Shown: positions 1 to 9,852 of the stretch, in pieces
Layout of the letters: each line of letters opens with the position of its first letter
Position numbering within the stretch: the stretch's first letter is position 1
NCBI GenBank assembly: GCA_014904845.1
Contig: MU119245.1
Location: 1 to 64,000 of the forward strand
Origin: Acephala macrosclerotiorum
Lineage: Eukaryota; Ascomycota; Leotiomycetes; Helotiales; Mollisiaceae
DNA: 64,000 nt
Reading direction: 5' to 3'
Translations under genes and position numbers: made by a program
The notes under the pieces: model-generated
What the model was told of the DNA's origin: nothing
Databases searched by the model: none
What the model saw: only the letters and a program-made list of their open reading frames with translations

Positions 1-169
1 TTAATTTTCACTCAAAAATCGGTGGGACCGAACAAATCATTCTTATTGGTGGGGTATTCTTATGTCACATGATCCTTATGGCGAGGTTTGACTGTACATT
101 GGTAAGGTCAAGATCCTAGTGACTATAGTATCGTTTCACTAATGTATCGTTGCTCATTACTACCGCGAA

Positions 170-1214
170 TTATGGTATACTTGCAGAATCAAAAGCCTTC
201 AGGTTGTCGCCCTCAACCTCATAACCTTTTGAGACCAAAAATGATTCTACATCCCTCCTTAGTTCAGCAACACTTCCATAATCCTGCATCCAACACCTCC
301 TTGCCATATCTCCCATCAAATCACTGGCTAGATTTGGGAAGTTCTGTTGGCGCACCAAAGCCTTGGTTTCATGGTGGTTGGCATTGCCTTGTGGCAGTTG
401 ATTTGTCATGAGCGTATAAACCAATGTTCCCCAGTCGAATATATCACTCTTAATATCTGGTTTTTGGACCAGTGTGAGGCGAAAATTTTGACTCATGTGA
501 CCTCCGGTATTCAGCTCGCCGAATCTAGAGATATCTTAAAGTGAGTAACGGGCCACTTGCCATATTTGGGGATTGTGCCTACTCATCTCTGAATTCTGCA
601 CCCATAAACCCCACAAGCGACAGAGACAAGTCCTTCGAAAGCCAACACGTTCTCATATTGAGGTCATTGAAAATGATATTATGTGAATGAGCAAAAGCAA
701 GACCAGAAAGTGCTTGCAAAGCCCAATTGAATATCAATGGCAAGTACGGTACACTGGCCGTACCCAAACGATACAAATCTTCCTCGTGCTTGGTAAGGAA
801 TTCTACAAGGGTAGGTCCGGTAGGCTTCGCCAGCACAGGCAGCCCTGTCCATGCATCGCGGGCTACATATCTTATAAACGAAGTCAAGTTTAATCATAAA
901 AAGACATAGAAGACATACCGCATAATCCTAGGAGAGTCCTCGCCAATCTGCTCATAAGCAATGCAAGTTTTGAACAAACTTTGTGCTGATGACTGGTCGC
1001 GCCAATACTCATCTTCGTCGTCGCCGTTATACTCTCGTGGCAATAAGATTAATGAGTCTTCGTCAATGGGCGTAGCTGTTGTCTCCTCATTGGGGCTTGC
1101 GAAGCATTGGAGACGACCCGAACCTCGAACCAGAGGAGTTTGTCGAGGGTCATTTGGTGGCTGAGGTGGCTGGTAATAGGGGTGTACGATCTGCCTCCAA
1201 GTTGTTCGTGCCAT
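170..1214 (-). CDS. Kinase-like protein, probably a pseudokinase
   Basis: Three exons (1214-919, 870-583, 524-170) joined by GT-AG introns of 48 and 58 bp give about 312 residues. The second exon has a recognisable kinase C-lobe: an HSHNIIFNDLN stretch at the catalytic-loop position, then LVGF where DFG is expected, then a segment DIFDWGTLVY resembling the alpha-F region. The catalytic-loop Asp is kept. The Lys and Asn that normally follow it, and the Asp of DFG, are replaced. No VAIK or glycine-rich loop is visible before it, so the N-lobe is short or degenerate. Small kinase-like proteins of this form are common in filamentous ascomycetes. I infer a catalytically dead or weak kinase fold, function unknown. 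The ATG at 1214 was chosen because it opens a compact first exon; an ATG at 1334 in the same frame is the alternative. Confidence 0.6.
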
Positions 1215-1334
1215 TTTGAAGATATCAGATTCGAACTTGATCGATGAGGAAGTTATAATGGATGTTGCGATTATTTCTCGTCGCAAGGAAGATGGGAGAG
1301 GACAGAAACTTGAAGTTGAGCTTTCGAGGGGCAC

Positions 1335-2198
1335 GCTTAAATCGGCGACTATTAGCGCCGAGCTAATTCCCTAGTTTAGAGCTAAGACTACCTAAACGAG
1401 CCTATTATAGTGTCAGTAGAGCACGACCTGCAATACCCAATGAAAACCCAGCCGACGATAATGTAAAAAGATTCAGAGGGACCAGGTACTTAGGGAACTG
1501 ATCTTTCCTAATGAGAATGTAGTATGCAAAGCTCACTCAAGAAATGGACACCCGTCTGCTCCGTTGAGTTTCAAAAAGGGCAAGGCTGACCTGAAGATAG
1601 AACTCGAATCGTTTGCATGGATTATTGGTAATTTGAATTCTGGCACCCAGCAGAAAAGCATTGCGAAATTTTTGAACTTGATATGATGAAAGCGATGATT
1701 TAGATATTGGACAATAATATAGGCAGAGCTTGTTCAACCGAGATTTAAGCGTTGTATACAAAAGAAAAGTATCCCGCCAAAAGCAGAGACGCTTCTGAAG
1801 GTTTGAGGCTTCTCAGATTCCAGGAGTTGCGAATATTAGATTGCCTATGACTACTTCGCGGGTTTGTAGCTGCCCAGAGAAACTAATCAAGATTTGATAA
1901 CATGATGAAATATATGTAATCATCTGATGCAGATGACAGTATCACTGTATTAATTTTCAAGATTGCACCAAATTTCTGGTCCCCTCAAGATGGTACCTTC
2001 CTCGCCACATTTGGGTGACGAACTTCGCAAGACGTTGCGCGTGATTGGCAGAGCTAGAAGGAGGGAGGTGGTGCGTCTGGCTGGGCTCGGCAATCGAGAT
2101 GTGCCAACAGGTACTATCATACTCGAATTTTGCTTTCGCTTGTTCCGTTTTAGTCTCTGCACGTGAGCGGCTGCTTTAATCTGAGCTGAGGGTGAGCA
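1335..2198. other. Intergenic stretch without a recognised gene
   Basis: Short open frames on both strands overlap each other and none shows a family motif. The stretch ends at the LTR-like insertion at 2199. Confidence 0.4.
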
Positions 2199-2353
2199 TG
2201 TTAAAATGTTGGTCTGGGATGCCCTAAATCACGTGAATTGGCGTGGAACACTTGGTGTTTTAGGTGTCTATGATTAAAAGGTGTCCTCTAGATCTCTGGT
2301 AGAATCAAGGACTTTTTGCACTCTTTTGCCCCCTAAAAGTGATCATTTTGACA
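2199..2353 (+). mobile_element. 155-bp solo-LTR-like insertion, copy 1
   Basis: The element begins TGTTAAAATG and ends CATTTTGACA, a nearly perfect 10-bp terminal inverted repeat with the TG...CA ends typical of LTRs. It is flanked by a 5-bp direct repeat GAGCA at 2194-2198 and 2354-2358, which is a target-site duplication. A second copy lies inverted at 24238-24392 and differs at only about three positions. A solo LTR of a Ty1/copia or Ty3/gypsy element (or a TRIM-type element) fits the TG/CA ends and 5-bp duplication. A short non-autonomous DNA transposon is the alternative. No internal retrotransposon coding sequence is present nearby. Confidence 0.85.
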
Positions 2354-2719
2354 GAGCAGGCCTAAAAAAGTGGTAAGGAAAGCTCTTAGTGATGCCAGAT
2401 GGCAAGCCTAACCGAATTTGGTTAGCTCAGAGTAAAGAGAGCCCCGCACCGAAATTCAACGTTGGATCAAGTCAATCCTCAGATCAAGTTCATAGCGATC
2501 TTTATGTGCGATCACCCGAGGGCCAGGCCCCAGCTCACATTAGTACCGCGTACTGGCCAATCTTCCCTCGAGCCTCCCATCTCACAGTTTTCTTCTGCCA
2601 TGTCAGTACTCGAACGGCCGTTATCGTAACAAATCTCTCGAAACGAAAACAGAATATCCACATCGCTACCGGATCAACAACATATCTTCTGAAACCGATA
2701 GCCACAGACGTTGGGGCCA

Positions 2720-4333
2720 ATGGATTCCCTCGAGCCTCTCACCGCGAATGGGAGCAAGCTGGTTGAAGCAGAGAAGATGCTGCAGGAAAACGAAAAAACA
2801 CATGGTCCAGAGCATATATCAACTCTGAATACGGCTCACGACCTGGGCAATCTCTATGCGAAGCAGGGCAAGCTCAGTGAAGCAGAGAACATGTATCGGC
2901 AAGCGCTGCGAGGATATGAAAAGACACTTGGTCTTGATCATTTGTCAACCCTATCCACAGTCAACAATCTGGCTCTTCTCTGCACAGATCAGGATAAGCT
3001 ATCCGAAGCAGAGAAGCTATACCAGCGCGCACTGCAAGGAAAGGAAAAAGCACTTGGAAGAAATCATGTAGACACTTTGGATACTGTGCACAACTTGGGC
3101 ATCCTCTATGTAAAATTGGGCAACCTAGTCAAAGCAGGAGGGGTGTATCTGCGCGCACAGCAAGGATATGAGAAGGCACTTGGCCCGGAACATCAATCGA
3201 CTCTAGACACGATTGAAAGCTTGGGCACTGTCTATATGGGCCTACAGAAGTTGGACAAGGCGGAGAAAATGTACCGACGAGCACTACAGGGAAAGGAAAA
3301 GACACTTGGCCCAGAACATATCTCAACTCTCAATACTCTCGAGAATTTGGGCATTCTCTACATGGAGCAAGATAGGCTGGCTGAAGCAGAGGATATGTGC
3401 AGGCGCGGACTACAGGGAAAGGAAAGAGCGCTCGGTCCAGAACACATGTCAACTCTCACTGCAGTCCATAATTTGGCCAATATCTACAATAACCAGGGAA
3501 AGCTGGATGAGGCCGAAGAGTTGTTTTTGCGCGCCATGCATGGGCGAGAAAAGATATTTGGTCTAGAGAATACATCAACTCTGAAAACTGCTCAGAGCTT
3601 GTGCGGTGTTTATCTTGCTAGGCGTAGGCTAGCTGATGCAGAGGAAATGTGCCAGCGTGTACATCAAGGATATAAAAAGGTACTAGGACCAACGCACACC
3701 TTAACTTTAAGCACCCTTAGCAACTTGGGTCTTATCTACGAGGAGCAAGATAAGCTGGCAGAGGCAGAGGAGACGTATCTGCATGCACTTCAAGAAAAAG
3801 AGAAGACTCTGGGTGAAGAGCATGCCTCCACGCTATCCACGGTCAAAAACTTGAGCAGTCTCTATCATAAACAGAATAAGCTGGTAGAGGCGGAAGTCAT
3901 GTGCCGGCGTGCACTCGAAGGATATAAACGTTGTCTAGGTCCAAAGCACTCGTCAACTCTAGGTGCAGTCGGTAACCTGGGGATTTTGTGTGCGAGTCTG
4001 AATAAGTTGGAAGAGGCAGAGGAGATGTATCAGTACGCATTGCAAGGATTCGAAAGCACACTCGGTGTCGAACAAACCACAACCTACAGACCAGCTTTAA
4101 ATACTCTCCAAAATTTAGGTGAGCTGTACAAACGTCAAGGCAAGCTAGATGAAGCGGAGCAAGCGTTTTCAAGAGCCCTCGACGGGTTTCAAGCTCTCTT
4201 TGGACCCGATCATCAGATTTGTCAGCGTATCACTTGGCGTCTGCTCTTGCTCAGATCTGGTGAATCTTGTGATGGTCCTTCTATCAATGGTGTAAGTGCT
4301 GAGGTGAATTTGAATAGTACCATGACAGACTAG
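2720..4333 (+). CDS. Tetratricopeptide-repeat protein (kinesin-light-chain type repeats)
   Basis: One uninterrupted frame of 537 residues, made almost entirely of about 12 repeats of 42 residues. Each repeat carries a motif like LGPEHxSTLxTxxNLG followed by a (K/R)LxEAEEMYxRAL helix, which is the kinesin-light-chain (TPR_10/TPR_12) pattern. Such arrays form a superhelical protein-binding surface and are commonly the C-terminal sensor of fungal NLR proteins. No NACHT or NB-ARC module lies upstream in frame. The first ATG in the frame is at 2720; the frame itself opens a little earlier without an ATG. It is either a free TPR adaptor or the detached sensor half of an NLR. It converges tail to tail on the HET gene, with only about 120 bp between the stops, and the LTR-like element lies about 370 bp upstream. 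Confidence 0.8.
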   Translation: MDSLEPLTANGSKLVEAEKMLQENEKTHGPEHISTLNTAHDLGNLYAKQGKLSEAENMYRQALRGYEKTLGLDHLSTLSTVNNLALLCTDQDKLSEAEKLYQRALQGKEKALGRNHVDTLDTVHNLGILYVKLGNLVKAGGVYLRAQQGYEKALGPEHQSTLDTIESLGTVYMGLQKLDKAEKMYRRALQGKEKTLGPEHISTLNTLENLGILYMEQDRLAEAEDMCRRGLQGKERALGPEHMSTLTAVHNLANIYNNQGKLDEAEELFLRAMHGREKIFGLENTSTLKTAQSLCGVYLARRRLADAEEMCQRVHQGYKKVLGPTHTLTLSTLSNLGLIYEEQDKLAEAEETYLHALQEKEKTLGEEHASTLSTVKNLSSLYHKQNKLVEAEVMCRRALEGYKRCLGPKHSSTLGAVGNLGILCASLNKLEEAEEMYQYALQGFESTLGVEQTTTYRPALNTLQNLGELYKRQGKLDEAEQAFSRALDGFQALFGPDHQICQRITWRLLLLRSGESCDGPSINGVSAEVNLNSTMTD

Positions 4334-4454
4334 GAAGAACAGCAAAAGGAAAACGTCTACTACCCATAATGCAATCCTCGCAAGTATGAGATATGAAACT
4401 TGTTTCCATCAGACGTCATTGATATTTGCCGTACTACCATAGAGAGAGTGAAGT

Positions 4455-6449
4455 CTAGACTATATAAAACCTTACAACATCTTTGTTCCGAAAACAAGAA
4501 TGCTCCGTCCAATCCGGAAGGCCACCCTTCTCTAGTTGGCTGAACTCCTCTCGGTTTTGGCAACCCACATAAGCAAATGCCGTGATCCTATGGAATCGAA
4601 CGCCCTTATCAGCCAGCTCTGTTTTCACACCTAAATCACTGGGTTCCACTAGGCGTAGCACTGAAGGACGCACCATCCCGAAAATGAATCCAATCGTATC
4701 TCCATTTTCAATCCCAGCCGTTGAGATGCCTGCAAATCCCAGGTCAGTGACAAAGAATGTCCTTCCGCGAACGATCGGCAAAATGTTATCGTGAAACATT
4801 CTATGGGCAAGTGCAACTGAGTTTGTAGACTCCGTCTGAATATCTGAGCCCCCCATTAATACTTTGAAGCGTTGAGGAAGAGGCATCTTTGGATCTAATG
4901 CCGCTTCCCCTGTATTATGGACACCGATAAGTGTACGCCAAAGTGGCTCATTTAAGGGACATTCTCTAGTGACGAGAGGCTCGATGTCCTGAAACTGCTT
5001 CACGTACGTTTGGAGGTCTCCTTCAGTAAAGTGAATTAGTTCCTTGACTTTTCCAAAGGAGATGCCCGACGCGGAGAGTGTTGTGTGATCATTCGAGATT
5101 TCAGCATCCTGAGTCCACTTCCAAGAGGCATTCGGACAGCTTCCGCGAAGCAGAACAGGGGAATGACTATCTGCCGTATCGGCTGATATTGTGAAATCCG
5201 CAACCCATGACGGGAACGAGATCTTAAAAGGCCGAGTCCTCCATATGAAACCAAGGAGGGCAAGCCCATCGGGCTCATGCTTTATAATGTATTCCATAGT
5301 GGGAACGAAGGTCCACTCGGGCGCTCTTTCATAGTCAACTGGAATTTCCTTACGCGCTTCTTCGCTGACAAGACCAAGAATGCCATAGATCTTGTCTCTT
5401 GGATCTGTCGAGCGTAGATTCATCGTTCCCTTCAGGATTGATACAAAAGATAGACTTTTGCGGTTTTGCAAAGTGCCCCGGGAATCCCACAAGAAATTAT
5501 GGTACTGTATTGGGATAATCCTCGTCAGTTCCCACTTCTTCCGGTATGCCTTTGCCATGGGCGATTCATATTGGCGATATCTCATCACAACATGTCTTGC
5601 GCTCCAAAGAGTGGGATTTTTCTCAACATCATGCAGCAGCTCTGATTCGCTACGAAATCCCAAGAGTTGCGGGAAATCTTCTTCGAATGCACCTTGTAGT
5701 CCCGAGAGAATAACATTGCCAGAGACAGGCCCGGACGCTGTCGTGTTCTGGGCGATTTGCTGAAGCCAGGAAGGTTGAAAGGTTTCAATGACGGCTTCGC
5801 AGAATTGCTTTTTGTACTCTAGATCGATAGCCCTCGCATCCAAGCCGGAATCAGCCCACGCGAAAAGGAAGGAGACCCAAGGAATCCAGATCGTCCCGCA
5901 ACCAATGCGTGGATTCCTGCCTAGGAGAAATTCTTGAAGGACCCAAATCCGAGTAAACCAGGGGCGATACAGGATTTCCATGAAGCCAACTTGAAAATCG
6001 TATGTTTGCCAAGATTGCTTGTCGAAAATCTGGATCTTTCGCATGACTTCGTCACTGTTGTCTGCATCTGGTCCAAGCCAAACCAAGACCGTTGAGGCGG
6101 AACGATAAATGCGATTCATGAGCTTCACTTGCTCTGCCCGTTCAACAACATTACTCTGGTCAATGCACACCGCATCAACCCAGAGCGACCGGCTCATTTG
6201 ACCATGTCGCAGGTGCCGAAGCGCAGTATCCAAGTTTTGGGTGATGTGAATTTCTGTGCCCTCAAGAATTATAGGTGTAGGTGCCATATCCTTACCCCAG
6301 ACATAAGATAGAGCCTCATATTTGGGATGCTCGCCCAAGGATACGGTCTCGAGAGCACCGCAGATGGGGTCGTGAAAATCGCCCGGAGACAGAGAAAGGC
6401 GCCGTAGCTGAAAGCGCTCGGAATCTAGGTAATGATATATTTCAGACAT
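4455..6449 (-). CDS. Heterokaryon-incompatibility (HET) domain protein
   Basis: A single intron-free frame of 664 residues, starting MSEIYHYLDSERFQLRRLSL. The HET domain (PF06985) spans about residues 45-195. It has YEALSYVWG, then LWVDAVCIDQ, then a run of EQVKLMNRIYRSA and VLVWLGP, and ends with PWFTRIWVLQE. A second conserved block near residue 350 reads RDKIYGILGLV followed by a VDY element, as in HET-6-like proteins. HET proteins trigger cell death after non-self recognition when incompatible fungi fuse. The C-terminal half has no named domain and probably decides partner specificity. The frame is complete, with no visible lesion. The neighbouring TPR protein suggests a recognition locus, though co-function is only inferred. 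Confidence 0.93.
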   Translation of the reverse strand: MSEIYHYLDSERFQLRRLSLSPGDFHDPICGALETVSLGEHPKYEALSYVWGKDMAPTPIILEGTEIHITQNLDTALRHLRHGQMSRSLWVDAVCIDQSNVVERAEQVKLMNRIYRSASTVLVWLGPDADNSDEVMRKIQIFDKQSWQTYDFQVGFMEILYRPWFTRIWVLQEFLLGRNPRIGCGTIWIPWVSFLFAWADSGLDARAIDLEYKKQFCEAVIETFQPSWLQQIAQNTTASGPVSGNVILSGLQGAFEEDFPQLLGFRSESELLHDVEKNPTLWSARHVVMRYRQYESPMAKAYRKKWELTRIIPIQYHNFLWDSRGTLQNRKSLSFVSILKGTMNLRSTDPRDKIYGILGLVSEEARKEIPVDYERAPEWTFVPTMEYIIKHEPDGLALLGFIWRTRPFKISFPSWVADFTISADTADSHSPVLLRGSCPNASWKWTQDAEISNDHTTLSASGISFGKVKELIHFTEGDLQTYVKQFQDIEPLVTRECPLNEPLWRTLIGVHNTGEAALDPKMPLPQRFKVLMGGSDIQTESTNSVALAHRMFHDNILPIVRGRTFFVTDLGFAGISTAGIENGDTIGFIFGMVRPSVLRLVEPSDLGVKTELADKGVRFHRITAFAYVGCQNREEFSQLEKGGLPDWTEHSCFRNKDVVRFYIV

Positions 6450-6761
6450 TTATTCTAGTCATAAGCTCGGAATGCAAAGCGGGAAAAATTTGAGGACGTC
6501 TTCTGATCTGCACTAGCTATCCAAGGCTAGGGGTTGGCGAGGAACGGGAAAACCGTTGCGTTGGGGATATGGTGCAGATGCTGAGGATAGATTTGTCGTC
6601 TCAGTATTTATAGTGGCGTTAAACTTGATCCTCGTCCTCTGATTGGCTCAAAAGGTGGTACGTGATACGCACCCCTGCTTTGGTGCTATACTAATATGCC
6701 TTTGGCGATAGTTAAAGGTTTCCTGCTAGAGAAAAAAAAGTCCACGTAGAGTTTATATGAT

Positions 6762-6798
6762 AAAACGTGATATTTTTGAAAAATTTATATCACGTTTT
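6762..6798. repeat. 12-bp perfect inverted repeat upstream of the HET gene
   Basis: The arms AAAACGTGATAT (6762-6773) and ATATCACGTTTT (6787-6798) are perfectly complementary around a 13-nt A/T loop. They lie about 310 bp upstream of the HET start. This could be a binding site, a hairpin or chance in A/T-rich DNA. Confidence 0.55.
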
Positions 6799-6989
6799 TG
6801 CGCTAAGGTTTTGCCATGAAACGCCAAAATGTGTCGCTTTTGGTATTTAAAGCTTCCCGTTATATCATTTCTAATTTCTAAATTCAAGTCGTCAAAGGCA
6901 GAGCATAGCGCGAGGCACGAGAGACATCCCACTATAGTAGTTTGAAGTGGGGTCCCGTGAAAATCACGTGCTAGTACGGACCACTTATA

Positions 6990-7300
6990 TATTTTAGACT
7001 GGGGTTTTGAAACTTTAAAATAATTTTTTTTTAGAATTTTATTTTTAAATTTATTTCAAATTATTTTTTATATTAATTTAAAATAAATATATATAAATAT
7101 TAAATAAAATATATAATTTAATTAATTAATATAAATTATATATATATTATAATAGAGCTAGTATTGTTGTTTCGAATTAAAACTAGTATCGGCACGTAAT
7201 CTAGTATTTTTATAATTTTAATTTTTAAAACAATTTTTATACAATTTATAAACGTATAAACTAACTTTATTACCTTTTTATTATATTTGATAAGTTTATA
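6990..7300. other. A/T-rich island
   Basis: About 300 bp composed almost wholly of A and T, with no gene. It resembles the A/T-rich remnants that RIP leaves in ascomycete genomes. No parent element can be recognised. The rest of 6450-7559 holds no recognised gene either. Confidence 0.5.
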
Positions 7301-7559
7301 CGTTAGAAGTGGATCGATCCTTTTATTAAGCTTTCGAGGAAGAGTTTGCTTAAAACGATAATACCAAAAACGGATATCAGGATATTTTCAAATTTGACAC
7401 TATTATTCGAAGAATCCCTAGACCTCTACAACTCGTTTTCGATCACCAAACCCAATTGCAACACCAGAAATCATTCCCCGCTGCTGGCAATACGATTGTT
7501 TCAATGGACCCCTCAACTTGAAACCCCTAGACAGCAATCGCCTTACAGGAAATAGGGGA

Positions 7560-9600
7560 TTATGCGTCGGGGGGGTGTGCTTTTGTCCACTGCTCTCTGC
7601 AACGCCGCTCCGCTGTCCACGCAACATCTTGCTGTTCTGGGGGAAGTTCCGCAATGAGTTCCTCGGACACATCTTGCCGTTGAAGCTCCCGCCGAAGATG
7701 GTGCTCTCGCTCTTGCGCTGCAGACTTTGGATTTTGAAGGACATCGCCAGCAGTTTCTAACTGTCAGTTTGGGTTCACAGAAGAAGTGGGATAACACTCA
7801 CTGCCTTTTACAGCCCTTAAGAATCGGCGATAGAAGCCGTGGATGCGACTAATTACCTTGTTCTGGGGTCCAACAATCTTGATGAGACTTAGTTCGTGGA
7901 AAGCCCAGCTCAGATCCGCATCATTTCGCTGCTCGAAGAAGAAATCCTTGAATTTAGAGAACGCCTTTGATTTGAATAGGAAGTCATTGCTCAGAATGAC
8001 TTTATAAGGTAAGTCTGCCATGATATGGAAATCGCAACGCTGAGAAGTGGAATGCTGTCCGCCGAATCGCCATTCGACACCAAATACCATGCCGCAAGTG
8101 TTTGCGAGAGTGCCGTCTGCGAACTCGAGGCAGGTTCTATGGGATTTCATCTTTTGAGATCCTGAGTCTAAGTTTCTGGGCATACCGCTTTGACATGAGC
8201 ATCACGTCCGAACCTGTATCTGGGACAGCGGCTACCGTGCGGCCGTTGATCGAGCCCCAAATACGCTGCTCGGAGCCCCCAAGAGTCGCAAGCGAGAAGT
8301 ATGAAGTGAAGGAACAAACTTGTTCTTCAACCGGCGAGAAAACTTGGTCAGGGTCTCCGTAGTCCTGAGAAATGAGTTGCTGAGAATAACGTCGTGTAAG
8401 CAGTTTGGCATGACGGTAAAGACCCTCTTGAACGTCGACTTTTCGCCCTCGAACAAGAACGGAAGCGACACAGTGCCTATTGAAATGGTCTTCCCGTTCG
8501 GCAACTGAATATATCGCTGGGGTTTAGAGTCTATCGTAATACCGTGGCGTTGGACAAAATCGGCCGATACAATGTCCAGGTCAGAGCCAGTGTCCGGAAT
8601 CGCTGAGACGTGGATCCCTTTGAGACTGCCTGGAACGTACCATTCTCGTCTACTATATCCGGGACAGAGAACATTGAGAAACAAGTGGACTCTAAGATAT
8701 ACCACTGTGAAAAGAACTCTCGCAGGATGCAGGACCAAAAGGGAACATTCTACGATTATAGGTAGCCAACGTCTGCCGCCAAGTAAGTTTTCGTGCCTCA
8801 AATCCTATAGAAGTTTAGAAAACTTACTCCATATCGAGAACGAGAACAGTGAGAAACAAGTAAACTCCAAGGTATGGCACTCTGACAACAACTTCAACAA
8901 TAGGCAGGATCAAAAGGGAATATTCCTTGATTATAACTAGCCCACGTCTACCGCCAAGTCAGTTTCCTTGCTTCAGATCCCATAGACGTTTAGACCACCT
9001 ACCTGATATTAGGCCAGCCGCATCGGCTTCCCTCTTCCAGAGCAAATCGAACAACACGAGACATCTGAACCGTTGGAGGCAAGAGCAGAATGACCAGCAT
9101 TAGGAAAGAAGACAATAACCAGAACCACATGAATTTCTTCGAATAGCTATCTGAGGAGAGGACGACTGCTGCTACCGACGCTATTGTAAGAAAGACTGCG
9201 AAAAACAGTAGAGGTTCAAGACAGATAGGAGGATATGCTTGTCGCTTGCCACGGTAGATAGTATAGTCGTGAGTGACAGAATAAGTAAGGTCATGGCAGC
9301 GCACCAAGAGTACAGCACAGAATGTAACGACGAAGACTGCCATCGAGTAGAGACGCGCTTCCAAGCCATCTTTTGTCCACCATCTAGACAAGATGAATCT
9401 GTGTCACCGTTAGTCAGAGTCTGCTTCAGTTCACGAAAGATACTTACTTAGCCTCGCCGGCTTTTGGGTCAAAACCGTAGTCAGCACCCGTCGATGTAGG
9501 GCCCAGCCAAGGCTGGGTGGGGACCTAGACATCAAATATCGCAGCCGGGACTACACAAGCACCTGGAGTTGGAATCCGATTCGTAATTCTGTCATATGCC
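7560..9600 (-). pseudogene. Membrane protein with two retropepsin-like domains, apparently broken
   Basis: Read leftward, a conserved N-terminal block VPTQPWLGPTSTGADYGFDP is followed by an exon with several hydrophobic helices (9391-9003). Two duplicated helix exons come next (8947-8828, and from 8772). A retropepsin-like domain then carries VSAIPDTGSD near 8575 and VILSNSF, and a second such domain carries VAAVPDTGSD near 8215 and VILSNDF. A charged Gln/Glu/Arg-rich tail stops at 7560. The Asp-Thr-Gly triads mark the retropepsin (pepsin-A-like) aspartic fold. Three lesions are visible: an in-frame TAG near 9520, just before the VPTQPW block; a frame change near 8320 between the two protease domains; and a compensating frame change near 8160. 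No intron with normal borders repairs the last two. It is either a pseudogene or carries assembly indels. The 5' end is uncertain. It is divergent from the DUF6594 gene at 9853. Confidence 0.6.
8653..9002 (-). repeat. Tandem duplication of one intron plus one exon (period 175 bp)
   Basis: Two adjacent units, 9002-8828 and 8827-8653, each start with a 55-bp intron followed by coding sequence for a hydrophobic helix. The introns begin GTAGGTGG and GTAAGTTT and end TTGGCGGTAG and TTGGCGGCAG; they match at roughly four positions in five. The exons encode related helices, RGLVIIKEYSLLIL and RWLPIIVECSLLVL. Both units keep the reading frame and intact splice borders. Confidence 0.75.
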
Positions 9601-9852
9601 GTTCAATTAAGAGCTCTAAGAATTTAAGAGTGAGGAAGAGCAAAAGAATTAAGAAAGTGGGAGTGCAAGAGCAGGTGATTGAGAGTCAGGCTAGTCAGCC
9701 TCACGATCTGCCCGACGTGCGTGGCGTGCTGCGCCCCTCTCGTTGTTTTTCGCCAAGTCCTTTTCAGCCCAGGTGGCTAGATATCTCATGAGAAGGGAAT
9801 CTGCATCTCATTGTTCATCAAAGTCAGGAAGAATGAGCTCTGTCGAAAATTT

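Noticed and set aside
2199..2353. MITE interpretation of the 155-bp element
   Set aside because: The TG...CA ends and 5-bp target duplication fit a solo LTR better, though a MITE is not excluded.
2389..2766. Open frame just upstream of the TPR gene as its N-terminus
   Set aside because: It is in another frame, lacks motifs, and no good donor/acceptor links it to the TPR exon.
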